DNA of 64,000 nucleotides from Ophthalmolycus amberensis (Eukaryota > Chordata > Actinopteri > Perciformes > Zoarcidae). The DNA is taken from assembly GCA_024529925.1 (NCBI GenBank), contig JAFEUB010001022.1:338501-402500 (forward strand), written 5' to 3'. The notes beneath the pieces are model-generated. The model saw nothing but the letters and a program-made list of their open reading frames with translations, did not search any database and was not told where the DNA came from. Made by a program: the position numbers and the translations under genes. How positions within the stretch are numbered: position 1 is the stretch's first letter; each line of letters opens with the position of its first letter. Of this stretch, positions 47,861-58,710 are shown piece after piece.

Positions 47861-48068
47861 ACGACTGGTTTTTGAGTTAGCGAGGCAAGCGTAGGGAGAA
47901 ACAGACCGGATAGGAATACTTGAAATGATATCTGTATGCATGAATTGTTGTTTGCCACTGTTTAGATAGTTAGGGAGCCTCTCCCTGGATTGAGTAGGGG
48001 GGAGGTCTCCAGGAACATTTGAGTAACTAACTACATTTGAGTAACTAACTCACAGTGAACTGTGGGTT

Positions 48069-48078
48069 AGGGGGGAAT
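48069..48078 (+). promoter_or_regulatory. polypurine tract
   Basis: AGGGGGGAAT directly precedes the 3' LTR start (TG at 48079). This is the usual plus-strand primer site. Confidence 0.85.
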
Positions 48079-48740
48079 TGTAAGAAATTTGAACATTGAA
48101 CTAGTGTATTTAGTAGATATAATAAAAGTGTTTAATAATTCATAATTAAGAATTCATAATTAGTCATAATCATAAGTGTATTGGGAATGCATAATTAAGA
48201 TAAACATAAAGAGTTTTAGGATTAGTAGCTAAAAGACATGAAGCTTCTGCCAAGTTGCAGAAGTTTAACTTTCATACTGAAGGATTATCATAGAAGGGAT
48301 TAAACAATAACTGTCAGTCATTGAATGTGTTAGTAAACGCAGGGACAGAAAGCCAGACAGACAGAATACACTCCTGACCGTTAGCCAATAGGAATTGGGA
48401 CAGAAGGAAGGGGAGGAGTTGCGAACGGATATGTGGGCGGGAGATAGAAAGACTTTTTGTTCCTCTTGTTACTTTACGTTCCCAGGCGACGGTTGGTTTT
48501 GGCCTGAGGAGCGAGGAGAGGTTTTTGCACCGGGTGGGTAAGATTGAAATATTGTAATATGTCATAGGAGTATGTACTCCATTGTGTAACTGTAATCGTA
48601 CTTGCATCAGTGGGATTAAATCCTTTTAACTGTAAACCAGATTTGGTAGAGTTATTATCACAGCGCGTCAACTGTAACAAGCAGCTGGACGCACGTGTGA
48701 TCAGGCCTCCTCCACGCTGGGGTGAGTTTGATCCCCAACA
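48079..48740 (+). repeat. 3' LTR
   Basis: 662 bp, the same length as the 5' LTR and about 99.2% identical to it by eye. It is followed immediately by the ACTG target duplication and the rest of the THAP transposase exon. Confidence 0.95.
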
Positions 48741-49136
48741 ACTGCCGGACTTCTCAACCCTGCAAATTCTATACCATTTTATAGAACCACACATCCCATC
48801 TTCTACTGACAGTGCTACTGCCAGTGCTCTCACCAAATTCCAACAGCTGTATGATATATGGGATACTGCAATGTGTGAATGGTGAATTTTCGACACTGTC
48901 ACTCACTCTAAATGTATGTGCCATAGACTTCTGTAAATACACATCAGCGTTTGAGTCAGCATGTTTCTTCTAACATACAAGTATTTTGTACTGGAATAAT
49001 TGTGAAAGTAAAACTACATACATTTCCAAGTTGTACAGTGTATTTTATTGTTTGTTTCTTCCAATCAACCCACATACATGTATGTTGTATTACACTGAGT
49101 AAACATTGAATATTGCTAACACAGCTACTACATATA

Positions 49137-49745
49137 TCACTTGTTAGTTTTACGAGGCTTCTTTTTAGATTGTTTTCGACAGTCAGGGCAGAGCCACTTG
49201 CCTTTCCGAACACGTTTGATTTTCAGACAGACCAAGTGATACCAGACTACTTTGCAATTTTCATCTTCACACATTATCATGTCATCATAGTCCTCAGACT
49301 CCCCACAATAACAGTATGTTGGCGAGTGGTCATCATCGGCACTCGCCGAGTTCTCTCCGCATGGTACCTGGATGGCACACAGTGCTGGCGTCTGGACATT
49401 CTCTCGAGAATAAAATTTCCCGACAAGTTCTGGCAGGACAGCCTTATTGAAGAAATCTTTGGACGATGCCACCATTATGTCCCACATTGATTGGTCTTCT
49501 TCAATACGCTCAATGTGGAGGTCCTTCTCTGTCCATAGCACAAAGTCCGCAAACTCGGCATTGCACACACTGATTTGAGTCTGTATCTGATACATGTGCT
49601 CGTGGTCGTTTTTCAAAAATACAAGCTCGCCGGGATCCAAGTTACCAATAACCTTTAATTTGGCCAGGTAGCGAACCTTTGATGCACTATCCAGTGATTC
49701 AAAGTATGGTATTTTCGCCGCACTTCCTTGTTTACTCGCCGCCAT
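49137..49745 (-). pseudogene. YqaJ-like nuclease fragment with PHD finger (transposon gene 2)
   Basis: From the ATG at 49745 the frame gives 202 residues. The N-terminal ~40 (MAASKQGSAAKIPYF, then LDSASKVRYLAKL) are followed abruptly by HMYQIQTQISVCNAEFADF and VLWTEKDLHIERI, the C-terminal part of a YqaJ/exonuclease-type domain. A PHD finger follows with CYCG, CEDENC, WYHLVC and CPDC, then a Lys-rich tail. Full YqaJ domains need an upstream Asp/Glu core that is not here, so the middle has been deleted. The frame is open further 5', past the transposon end, but that stretch is the terminal repeat, so I take 49745. It is convergent with the THAP gene. Confidence 0.7.
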
Positions 49746-49823
49746 GTAGGATCTGTATGTACTCCAACATGGCGGACAGACCTCGTAACTAAGGAGATCG
49801 TGACGTCGGTGAGACCACTCTAT

Positions 49824-50897
49824 TGGGGGAATTGAGCATACATCCAGTGGAACGGACGCGTACAAAAACATCTACATCCGGGTTGACGGCACATGCGTGC
49901 TGTTCCTTATTCCGGGTTAACTTTGGTCCGTGCTAAGGGGGAGCTGCTGAAAGCGGGCTGTGTAACGGGTAAGAGGACACAACCATGCGAGTCAGGCCAG
50001 GATGTGCTATGGCCCCCTCTACCGTGCGGTGTGCTTTGTCACCCACGTGTGCGCGTTGAAGAGATATCCAGAAGATGGCGGTCACACACAGAGCTACGAA
50101 CCATTGTACAAACCGTCTATCTGGAAAACAAGGATGTGTTTTGTGTATAAACGCAGCACAGTAATCCCGAATAACGACAAAATAACGACGATAGCGGGTT
50201 GAAATCAACGCAAACAACCATTATTCTTTGTAAAAAAAAGTTCTGTTTTACCATTAGCAAAACATTAATCTAAGCTTTGGAGGTAAATATAATTCCCTTG
50301 CATAAATATATACGTTTTACTGTTATACATCATGAATTGTTAATTTAATAATACACCACAACAAATAATTACTTTATCAATTTGACCTACTTACGAAGGT
50401 TACCTGTTCATGACGAATATAAAGTAAATAAACGTGACCTTATGTAAGTGTTCCTCTTTTGGGTTACATAAAAACAGTCACCCGCCCCTTTCACCGACCA
50501 CGGTGAGGCAAATCAAGCACACGCGACCGACTAGTCGGCCCCAAACGTGACGTATTTCCTGGAGAAAATGGTTTGTGGCAGTTTGTTGTCACCTCCATAC
50601 AGTACTGAACCGTTGTATATAGTATTGCCACGTATAGCCCCCCATCATTGTCCATTTTTTTCTCTCCCATCCGTGTATTTATTTTGTGTGTGAATTAATG
50701 CCAGCATAACGCTGACCTAGCCGGCAAAACAAGTCTTGTGAAACAACTGAACAAAGCACACTCAGAAGACAGCATGGTGATGGTGATGGCAAGTTGGTGG
50801 AGGCCCAGGTAGCCAGCGGACTCGGCCGTATTGCGGCTGAGTGTCGGCTGACTCGGCTGTGTTCCGGCTCGATGCGGCCAAATGTGAGCCAGCTTTG
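49824..50897. other. spacer right of the THAP/YqaJ transposon
   Basis: No gene or bounded element is recognisable. It is GC-richer at 49840-50060 and AT-rich at 50220-50420. Confidence 0.4.
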
Positions 50898-51320
50898 GCC
50901 CATTTCATTTTTGCCAAATCTGGGCCCAATCTGGCATTATAGACGCGGGCCTATTCTGGCTGTGACATGGCAGCCGGGTTAATCGGCAGCCAGCACTGAA
51001 ACAGGTTCTGGCCCGTTGATGGCTGCCAAATCCGGGCCCAATCTGGCATTGTAGACGCGGGCCTATTCTGGCTGTGATATGGCAGCCGGGTTAATCGGCA
51101 GCCAGCACTGAAACAGGTTCTGGCCCATTGATGGCTGCCAAATCTGGACCGAATCTGGCATTATAGACACGGGCCTATTCTGGCTGTGAGATGGCAGCCG
51201 GGTTAATCGCAGCCAGCACTGAAACAGATTCTGGCCCATTGATGGCTGCCAAATCCGGGCCCAATCTGGCATTTATAAACGCGGGCCTATTCTGGCTGAG
51301 ACATGGCAGCCGGGTTAATC
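50898..51320. repeat. ~112-bp satellite, four copies
   Basis: The unit carries TGGCCCATTGATGGCTGCCA, then GGGCCCAATCTGGCATT, then ACGCGGGCCTATTCTGGCTG and ATGGCAGCCGGGTTAATC. Corresponding points are at about 50898, 51011, 51123 and 51234. The last copy is cut at GGGTTAATC by the tail of the Rex1-like LINE. Confidence 0.9.
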
Positions 51321-52315
51321 AGAATCAGAATCAGAATCAGAATCAGCTTTATTGGCCATGTGTGCTTACGCATACATGGAATTTGTCTCCGGTTTCCACT
51401 CCGCTCTCAATGTACAAACACAATGTACAAACACAAATTTACAATAAACAAGAAAAATATATGTATAAAGAATCAAAAATGGCAGCAAAAAAAGTAGAAC
51501 GGATGTAGGTATAAACATTTAGCTATAATACAAGTATAAATATATATCCAAGAGAAAAAAGTGTGGATATATATATAGCTCGTATGGCCAATCCAAACAC
51601 ACAGCTGAAGTCCACGAACAGAACCCTTGCATATGTCCCTGGGGAGTCGAGGTGTTGCAGCATGTAATGCAGTCCCATGTTGACTGCATCATCCACCGAC
51701 CTGTTTGCACGGTAGGCAAACTGCAGGGGGTCCAGCAGGGGTCCTGTGATGTTCTTCAGATGGGTCAACACCAGTCTTTCAAAGGATTTCATGACCACAG
51801 ACGTCAGGGCGACGGGCCTGTAGTCATTTAATCCTGTGATGGAGGATTTCTTGGGGACCGGGATGATCGTGGAGCGTTTGAAGCAGGAGGGGACTTCACA
51901 CAGCTCCAGTGATCGGTTGAAGATCTTTGTGAAGATGGGGGCCAGCTGGTCAGCACAGACTTTCAGGCAGGAGGGTGACACACCGTCTGGGCCTGGTGCC
52001 TTCCTGATCTTCTGTCTGTGAAAGAGCTGACTCACATCCTCTTCGCAGATCCTCAGTGCCGGTGGGGGGACGGTTGGGAGAGATGAGGAGGCAGGGGGTG
52101 TAGATGGTTGTTTGATGGGGCAGGTGGGGGGTGGGGGGGTGAGGGTAGGCTTATCGAACCTGCAGGAGAAGGCATTCAGGTCGTCAGCCAGTTGGTGGTT
52201 GGCCTCAGTGGGGGGGGATGGTCTCCTGTAGTTGGTGAGTACTTCCAGGCCTCTCCAAACTGATGAGGGGTCGTTGGCCGAAAACCTGTTATTCAGCTTT
52301 TCAGTGTAGCTCCTC
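51318..52315 (-). mobile_element. Rex1/Babar-like LINE, truncated and internally deleted
   Basis: On the minus strand 52240-51590 encodes reverse-transcriptase fingers and palm: AKRSYTEKLNNRF near 52310, IRKAPGPDGVSP, then STIIPVPKK, NDYRPVALTSVVMKSFERLV, LQFAYRANRSVDDAV and RVLFVDFS (start of motif A). Immediately after VDFS the frame runs into unrelated sequence, so the catalytic YADD part is deleted. The 3' tail is the TCAGAA tandem seen at 51319-51345. The left end sits in a satellite array, and the right end abuts a Harbinger-like element. Confidence 0.75.
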
Positions 52316-52318
52316 TTA

Positions 52319-53443
52319 TGCTGCGTTCACACCGGTCGCGTTGATTTTTTGACGCGCTGCAAAATCGCGTCCAACGCACTGCAAAAAAGCGTCCAACGCT
52401 CCGCCGGTCGTGTTCAGACCAAACGCCGCAAAATCTCGTAGCGCCGGAGAGGGGGCGTGGTTTATCGACTGGAAGCCGTTCACCTGGCCGCCATTACTTT
52501 CCGCTATCAACCGTGAAAGGAATAAGGACAATTGCTGCTTTGTACGTGTTGTGGAAGTCCCTCAAACGTCGGAATGCCAAACGCAGTCATGTCTGGTTCA
52601 TAATATTGTTCAGAGGAGCTCCGTGGATTGTATCGAGCTGTATTCACTGTGTCTAGCAAGCCACCGGTCGCTGTTTACAGCTGTAGGAACACAACATAAA
52701 CTGATTTGGCTGTGATTCAACGGAAAATAAACCGACAAAAAGGGACTCCGAAATAACTACATAATGATGCCGATTTGTACTTGTCTTCTCCGACAAAAAG
52801 GGACTCCGAAATAACTACATAATGATGCCGATTTGTACTTGTCTTCTCCGACAAAAAGGGACTCCGAAATAACTACATAATGATGCCGATTTGTAGGCTA
52901 CTTGTCTTCTCAATGGAGCTCTGATGGATCGGTGCTAGGCTATGCTAACATCGTAGCAGCTCCACCAGCACTCAATAACGTCACGTAGACGTAAATACGG
53001 CAGCGTCTATTCATTGTTTGTACCGTATGGTTTACACACACACATGTATACACGTAGTTTGGTCCGGTCTCTATTGATATGAGGTATCGTAGAGCTCGGG
53101 GAACCCACAAACCGCCACTATTAATTTGTCCTCCATTGTTGTTTGTGATTCAGCACCGGCAGGAGCTACGGCACTGATGACGGGAGCAGCAACTCAACGC
53201 TGATAGGCTATCGCGCCACAGCGTCACGCGATTATTTCGCAGAAGTTGAAAAATTTCAACTTGCGCGTTGGCGATTTTGCGGCGTCCAACGCGTCCACCG
53301 CGTCCACCGCACTGCAATAACGCGTCCAACGCGCCGCGCCATCGCAAAATCGCGGCGCGCCAGTCTCATCGCGTCTGTGCATAGACTTTGTATGTAATCT
53401 CGACGCGCGTCAAAAAATCAACGCGACCGGTGTGAACGCCCCA
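52319..53443. mobile_element. Harbinger-like non-autonomous DNA transposon (1,125 bp)
   Basis: The ends are long inverted repeats: GCGTTCACACCGGTCGCGTT plus GATTTTTTGACGCG at the left, with the exact inverse at 53403-53438. The target duplication is TTA (52316-52318 and 53444-53446), as in PIF/Harbinger elements. The termini are extremely CpG- and CGCG-rich. The interior has a triplicated 58-bp unit and no transposase frame. Confidence 0.8.
52732..52911. repeat. 58-bp unit repeated three times
   Basis: Units start at 52732, 52790 and 52848 with CCGACAAAAAGGGACTCCGA and are nearly identical, so the amplification is recent. The third has a small insertion (TAGGC) near its end. It lies inside the Harbinger-like element. 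Confidence 0.95.
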
Positions 53444-53804
53444 TTAGGGTGTAAAAGGATCTGGACCACGTTCCCGCAATTTCTCTTTTTTCCTCCACCG
53501 ACATCCGCATTTGTGGTAAGTGCAAGCATTATGAAATTGTTCTAATATGGTGGGAGATATTTAACACATTTAGATATCAAATACTCGTTTTTGAAAGAAG
53601 CTCAATTCGTCCACCTGCCCCGTGTATATTCAACAGGGAACATTAACCGCGCTTGTAGCAAGCTATCTAACCGTGTCATGAGAATACTATGCATAGTATT
53701 CAATGAATGCTTGTTTTAATTACACTAAGGTTATGTCATTTCGAGTTGAAACCAGCTAGTACAGTGATTTCCACATAAACTACAGGGTTAAACTTTTTAT
53801 TTAG

Positions 53805-54165
53805 CGGCTCGATTCATCCGGGGATCGGCAACGGCTCGGGAGCTGCAACGTGGCTCTGCAGCCCCTCTGTTGCGGCTCTCGAGTCGACATCCAAACTAAT
53901 ACGTTATTGTTTTAAACGCTTTCTAAATAAGTGGTCCCCAACCGGGCCGCGGACCGCTACCGGGCCGTGGATCATTTGGTACCGGGCCGCACAGAAAGAA
54001 TAAATATTATATTATTTCTGTTTTATTGATTATCAGAGTCTGAAAGAAGTTTTATTTTGAAAATTGACCGGATTCTCTCGCAATTTCATCCGCCCGACAC
54101 ATGTCTCGCTCACGTGATAGGTTACCTCTTCCAAGAAAAATAAAGCTTCATTTAACAGACAATAT
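53805..54165. mobile_element. hAT-type terminal fragments
   Basis: At 53825-53885, GGGATCGGCAACGGCTCGGG and GGAGCTGCAACGTGGCTCTG resemble one kind of fish hAT end. From 53931, GTGGTCCCCAACCGGGCCGC and ACCGGGCCGTGGATCATTTG resemble another. Neither has a visible partner end; the second is cut at about 54165 by the L2 tail. Assignment is from pattern memory only. Confidence 0.45.
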
Positions 54166-55985
54166 CAAGGCAAGGCAAGGCAAGGCAAGTTTATTTGTAT
54201 AGCACATTTCAACAACAAGGTAATTCAAAGTGCTTCACATAAAACCATTAAAAGCATCAAAACATAAGGCAAAAGAAAAGGAGATTTAAAAACAATTAAA
54301 GAAACAGTGTAAGAAATAAAATTCAGTAGTAAAATGCAGAAATGCAGGAAATTGATTAATATATTAATTGAATGTGGTTCAATTAAAGGCAGCAGCAAAC
54401 AGAAAGGTCTTCAATCTTGATTTAAATGAGCTGAGGGTCTCAGCAGACCTGCAGCTTTCTGGGACTTTGTTCCAGATATGTGGAGCAGAAAAACTGAACG
54501 CTGCTTCTCCATGTTTAGTTCTGACTCTGGGAACAGAAAGTAGACCGGTCCCAGACGACCTGAGGGGTCGGGATGGTTCATAAGGTAGCAGCAGATCAGA
54601 GATGTATTTAGGCCCAAAACCATTCAGTGCTTTGTAAACCAACAGCAGGATTTTAAAGTCAATTCTTTGTTGGACAGGAAGCCAGTGCAAAGACCTCAGA
54701 ACTGGAGTGATGTGATCCACCCTCCTGGTCTTAGTGAGGACTCGAGCTGCAGCGTTCTGAATCAGCTGCAGCTTTCTGACGGACTTTTTACAGAGACCTG
54801 TAAACACACCGTTACAGTAGTCCAGTCTGCTGAAGATAAATGCGTGGACAAGTTTTTCCAAATCCTGTTGAGACATAAGTCCTCTAATCCTTGATATATT
54901 CTTCAGGTGATAGTAGGCTGATTTTGTAATTGTCTTGATATGGCTGTTCAGGTTGAGGTCTGAATCCATAACTACACCTAGATTTCTGGCTTGGTTTGTG
55001 GGTTTTAACATCAGTGACTGAAGCTGAGCGGTGATTTTCAATTGTTCGTCCTTGGTACCAAAAACAATTACTTCTGTTTTATCTTTGTTTAATTGAAGAA
55101 AATTCTGGCACATCCAGTTGTTGATTTGTTCAATGCAGTTACCCAGCCCTTGTATGGGATTATAGTCCCCTGGTGACATAGTTATGTAGATTTGTGTGTC
55201 GTCTGCATAATTATGATAACACACTTTGTTGTTTTCCATAATCTGAGCTAGTGGAAGCATGTAGATGTTGAACAGAAGAGGCCCCAGTATTGAACCTTGG
55301 GGAACACCACATGTCATTTTAGTCAGCTCTGATGTGTAATCAGCTACAGACACAAAGTATTCTCGGCCCTTCAAGTAGGATTCAAACCAGTTAAGTGCTG
55401 TGCCAGAGAGTCCCACCCAGATTTTTAGTCTTTCTAGGAGTATGGCATGGTCGACCGTGTCGAATGCAGCACTGAGATCTAGTAACACTAAGACTGAACT
55501 TCTGCCGTTGTCTATGTTTAAGTGGATGTCGTTGAAAACCTTAACAAGAGCAGTTTCAGTGCTGTGGTGCTGTCGAAAGCCTGACTGGAAAACATCAAAG
55601 CATTTATTTACGGTCAAGAAGTTGGTCAGCTGTTGGAAAACCGCTTTTTCAATTATTTTACTTAAAAATGGGAGGTTTGATATTGGCCGATAATTTTTCA
55701 TCGTTGCGGAGTCTAAACTAACCTTCTTTAGGAGTGGTTTAATAACTGCAGTTTTTAGGGCTTGTGGGAAGACACCTGAGAGAAGGGATGTGTTTACAAT
55801 TTGTAAAAGATCAGTGGTCATGCAGTTTGAAATATTTTTGAAAAAGTGTGTTGGTAGAATATCCAAGCAGCAGGAGGATGACTTCAGATGTTGTATAATG
55901 TCTTCTAGGCTTCTACGGTCGATTGAATGAAATTGTGTCATGATATTTGAATGGTTGTTTGAATATCAGGAGTCTGATTATATCA
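54166..55985 (-). mobile_element. L2-clade LINE with intact RT frame, 5' truncated
   Basis: A 520-codon uninterrupted minus-strand frame (55941-54379) covers the whole reverse transcriptase: VIKPLLKK, NYRPISNLPFL, DVFQSGFRQHHSTETAL, LLDLSAAFDTVDH (motif A), GVPQGSILGPLLF and YADDTQIY (catalytic). A C-terminal domain with RLDYCNGVF, AARVLTKTRRVDHI and LHWLPVQQRI follows. The endonuclease half is missing. The 3' end carries CAAGG tandem units at 54166-54189. It belongs to a different subfamily from the L2 at 32-35 kb, judged by the 3' tail and sequence. The lack of stops suggests a recent insertion. Confidence 0.9.
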
Positions 55986-56767
55986 GGAGTCTGATTAAAT
56001 ACCAGGAGTAACTCTGACGCGCCAAACCCGCTCAAAACAAACATACACATACAGTGGGCATGAGGGTGGGTGCCGGTGTAAACAGGAAGTAGATTAGTTG
56101 CTCAAAGCCGCTAACGTGACTTCAGACGGCCGCTCCGTAGGTCTGATTACGCCGCTGGACACGCTGCTCGCTCCAATAACAGCTGCTTCCTCCGTAATAA
56201 TGCAGACTTTACAGCTGATAGTAAAGACAACATGGTCAGTAATGCCTGACCTTAACTAAAAATGTTTTAATCTACTAAAGATAGCACAGTATTATTGATG
56301 CATGCATGCACAGTGTTCCACCTCAATGGCTTGTAAATAAAAAACATGTGTATGTATATATAAAAATGAAGTACCTTCATACAAGAGCTCAGAGACGTAT
56401 TGTGAATTGTATAAACTGTATAATATCAATGTTGAATGAGAATACTTAATTTAGAAATTTAAATCACAAACTGTTTTTCCAGGGCACATAAATCACAACA
56501 AGATTTTTGTTGTTGACCTAACACTTTGTCATTTGTGTCTTTCCAGACTCTACAGTTTTGCAGCCATCTTTATAGAGTTCCCAGTGACTACCTTCAATCA
56601 CTTAGCTGGTCCTCTTACGGTTTGAATTATTTTTGTACTTTCATCTGTTCACAATGACTGGGCGTTACTCTGACTACATTAAGTCCTCTAATCTGCATAG
56701 AAAGTTTTGTAATTTATCATACTTACTTGTTTTCGGGTTTACCTCTTTTTTCATTTTTGTCTTTCAG

Positions 56768-58390
56768 GTCACCTATTTTAGCCTTGTTGGGGGGTTGACC
56801 ATTAAGGAGACAGTCTGGAGAGTCCTTGTCAAAATGGTGTCAAACACATTGGCAAAGACAATCAACTGGAGGGGGGTGAATGGAAAAACAGGCTTTGAGT
56901 CCCTTGGTTTGAAAGATGTTGTTTCGAGTAAGTATTTATTGGTTTCTTTCATTCTGAATCTTTAACACTTAACAGACACTAGTCTGTCAATACATCAATA
57001 AATGACGGTTTTTAAATAAAATTAAGATAATTTCAATGCATTTTAAACACTATTCAGAAGTGCTCCACAGCATTGAGTAGGAGTAATAAGTGCAGTCACC
57101 AAGAAATTAATTACTAGAAATTAATTATTTGTACTTTTCGACTCTCAACATACCAGTTTTCAACATGTCTGAGCTCTAAATAGGGTATTTAGATATCAAA
57201 CGTTTACAAGGTTCATCACTTTTTATAGTTTACATGTTATTCTATTCATATGGCAGACACAACACTATACACTATGCACTGAATTTATTACATTATACGT
57301 TTCTTAAACTCCTTTTGGTCCTTTTAGGGTCTATTTTGATGTAAAGCATACAGTATAGCACTTTGATGTGATTGACTTGACTAGTTTTTAATGAACATGG
57401 CCAGTGACCGGTGTATCTCTTCCTTTTAAAGAATCAGTCCGTCGCAATTCTGTTACCGCAAATGCAAGCGATGGAGAAACGGAGCGCTTTATAAAGCGAT
57501 GGCTCCAGCTGGCATCCGATCGAGATGGAGGGAGAAGAGAGCGGGCCTTGAGGCAAGCGGCCCCTGAACCACAGTCTTAGTAAGTGTGCTTTCAATACTC
57601 AACACATTCTCACCCCAATGTGTGAAATACCGCAGTCAGTGCTACTAAGCTTCAAACAATGACTGTACGTTCCCCTCTAGTGTCAGTTTTGGATGTGTCA
57701 GGGACGCTCATTACATGCATACGTGTCTTATACAAAAAAAGAAATTCCCACCTCGACAGGAAGGTATGGTTTAGGCAACAAAACCACTTATTTACTGTTT
57801 GTTTAGGAAAAGAGAGTCTGAGTTTTGTGACTTATGATAACGACTCACTTGACTAACAATACCTTAGTTACGCATTTTTACAACAGTGTTCTCCTTGACA
57901 AAAGTCCTGTGTTTGTTTGACCCACTCTCCGGCTTGTGTGGACTATCTCACACTCTACACTATGTCAGTTCTGAGCTTGTATTAAGAACGCAGGTGTGTT
58001 TGTGTTGGAAGCCTGGTGCTTCACATACAGTGTGTCGCACAGGAGTTGCCGGTGTCAGACATTTTATTACATTATATACAGACACGATATTTGATGCATA
58101 AGGAGTGAGAACGATTTGCAATATTATTGATAGATTTACCATTTATGTTTTGTAAATTGTGAGATCTCACAACTCTCTTTCTTGTCTCTGTTTCTACCAG
58201 GCTGCAACCTCCGGGTTTGAAGATTGGCATTCAGAAGCCAATGCCGGAGTGACAACTTCTCTACCACGGTGTGGTGTTGTTTGGCAGTTGTTTGTGTTTT
58301 CATTGTAATTAAATGTTACCCTTTTAATACTGTATATGTTATAAATGCTTAAAACAGTGTGAACAAAAAAGTAAATAAACGGATTTGAAT
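56768..58390 (+). pseudogene. 3' exons of a DUF4806-type gene
   Basis: Exon A (56768-56927) starts after a TTTTGTCTTTCAG acceptor and encodes VTYFSLVGGLTIKETVWRVL and NTLAKTINWRGVNGKTGFE, ending at a GTAAGT donor. Exon B (57432 to about 57580) encodes KSVRRNSVTANASDGETERF and IKRWLQLASDRDGGRRER, then a stop. The frames join in phase. The pattern GG..(K/R)..V.R.L...L....NW.G.(N)GK..F followed by a KxW...A.DR.GG.R tail is that of the DUF4806 family, of unknown function. A further exon from 58201 would be 3' UTR, ending near the AATAAA at about 58374. I cannot find the 5' exons; the block may belong to a larger transposon. Confidence 0.55.
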
Positions 58391-58710
58391 TTCATCAAGT
58401 TTCTCTTTGTAAATTGTACATGAACATGACTTTTGAGATTTACATCTTCTCAAACTGTTTTGTTTGCCTAGAGAGCTTTCAGTGCCCATGCTACAGGCTG
58501 TTATATTTGTCCATGTCGAGGCGTTTTTTAGCTCCAGGGTAGTCCCTGAAGCAGTTCCTTTCCAGCTGAAGACAGCCCAACCTTGCACTCCTCACACATC
58601 CAGTCATTCTGTCTCCTCCTGTCCATCCTCTTCCAAAAATCTCGCTGGACTTTCCTCTCCCTGGTAGATATCCTCGACATTGCTTCCACTATTTACAAAA
58701 TGACTACGAC

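Larger units (their letters stand above)
41002..48740 (+). mobile_element. endogenous retrovirus, young but internally deleted
   Basis: Two direct LTRs of 662 bp (41002-41663 and 48079-48740) begin TG and end CA, flanked by a perfect 4-bp duplication ACTG (40998-41001 and 48741-48744). By eye the LTRs differ at 5 positions, about 99.2% identity, so the insertion is recent. A primer-binding site follows the 5' LTR and a polypurine tract precedes the 3' LTR. Between them are a 2.3-kb leader without long frames, a gag 3' part, the C-terminal end of integrase and a broken env. Protease, reverse transcriptase, RNase H and most of integrase are missing. The class resembles gamma-/epsilon-type retroviruses from the integrase tail and env, but that placement is inference. 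Confidence 0.93.
40250..48885 (+). pseudogene. THAP/HTH transposase remnant, split by a provirus
   Basis: Exon 1 (40250-40463) encodes a THAP zinc-finger domain: C-x4-C (CAVFGC) near the start, then RREKWLSRISR, then CADHF, the C2CH layout. A donor GTAAGT and an acceptor at 40581-40582 lead to exon 2 from 40583. It encodes an acidic linker, a leucine-rich coiled coil (MQRLLTENQNLKKELSDE) and the start of a transposase HTH domain. The frame is cut at 41001 by the provirus and resumes at 48745, one 4-bp duplication later, with PDFSTLQILYHFIEPHIP, ending at a stop at 48885. Without the provirus it would be ~257 codons. The DDE nuclease domain expected downstream is absent, so it could not have been an active transposase even before the insertion. 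Confidence 0.8.
40151..49821. mobile_element. two-gene DNA transposon (THAP + YqaJ/PHD), ISL2EU-like, carrying a provirus
   Basis: The outer ends are inverted: AGAGTGGTCTCGTGTGACGT at 40151 and, reversed, AGAGTGGTCTCACCGACGTC ending at 49821. A second inverted block lies inside (GTCGGCCATGTTGGAGTACA near 40184; its mate near 49755-49780). Both ends are flanked by the dinucleotide AT. The element holds two convergent genes: a plus-strand THAP/HTH protein and a minus-strand YqaJ-like nuclease piece with a PHD finger. A THAP transposase plus a YqaJ protein is the layout of ISL2EU elements. Without the inserted provirus the element would be about 1.9 kb, too short for a full transposase and nuclease, so it is an internally deleted copy. 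Confidence 0.8.

Noticed and set aside
52316..53347. Short Ala/Arg-rich frames
   Set aside because: They lie in the CGCG-rich inverted ends of a Harbinger-like element.
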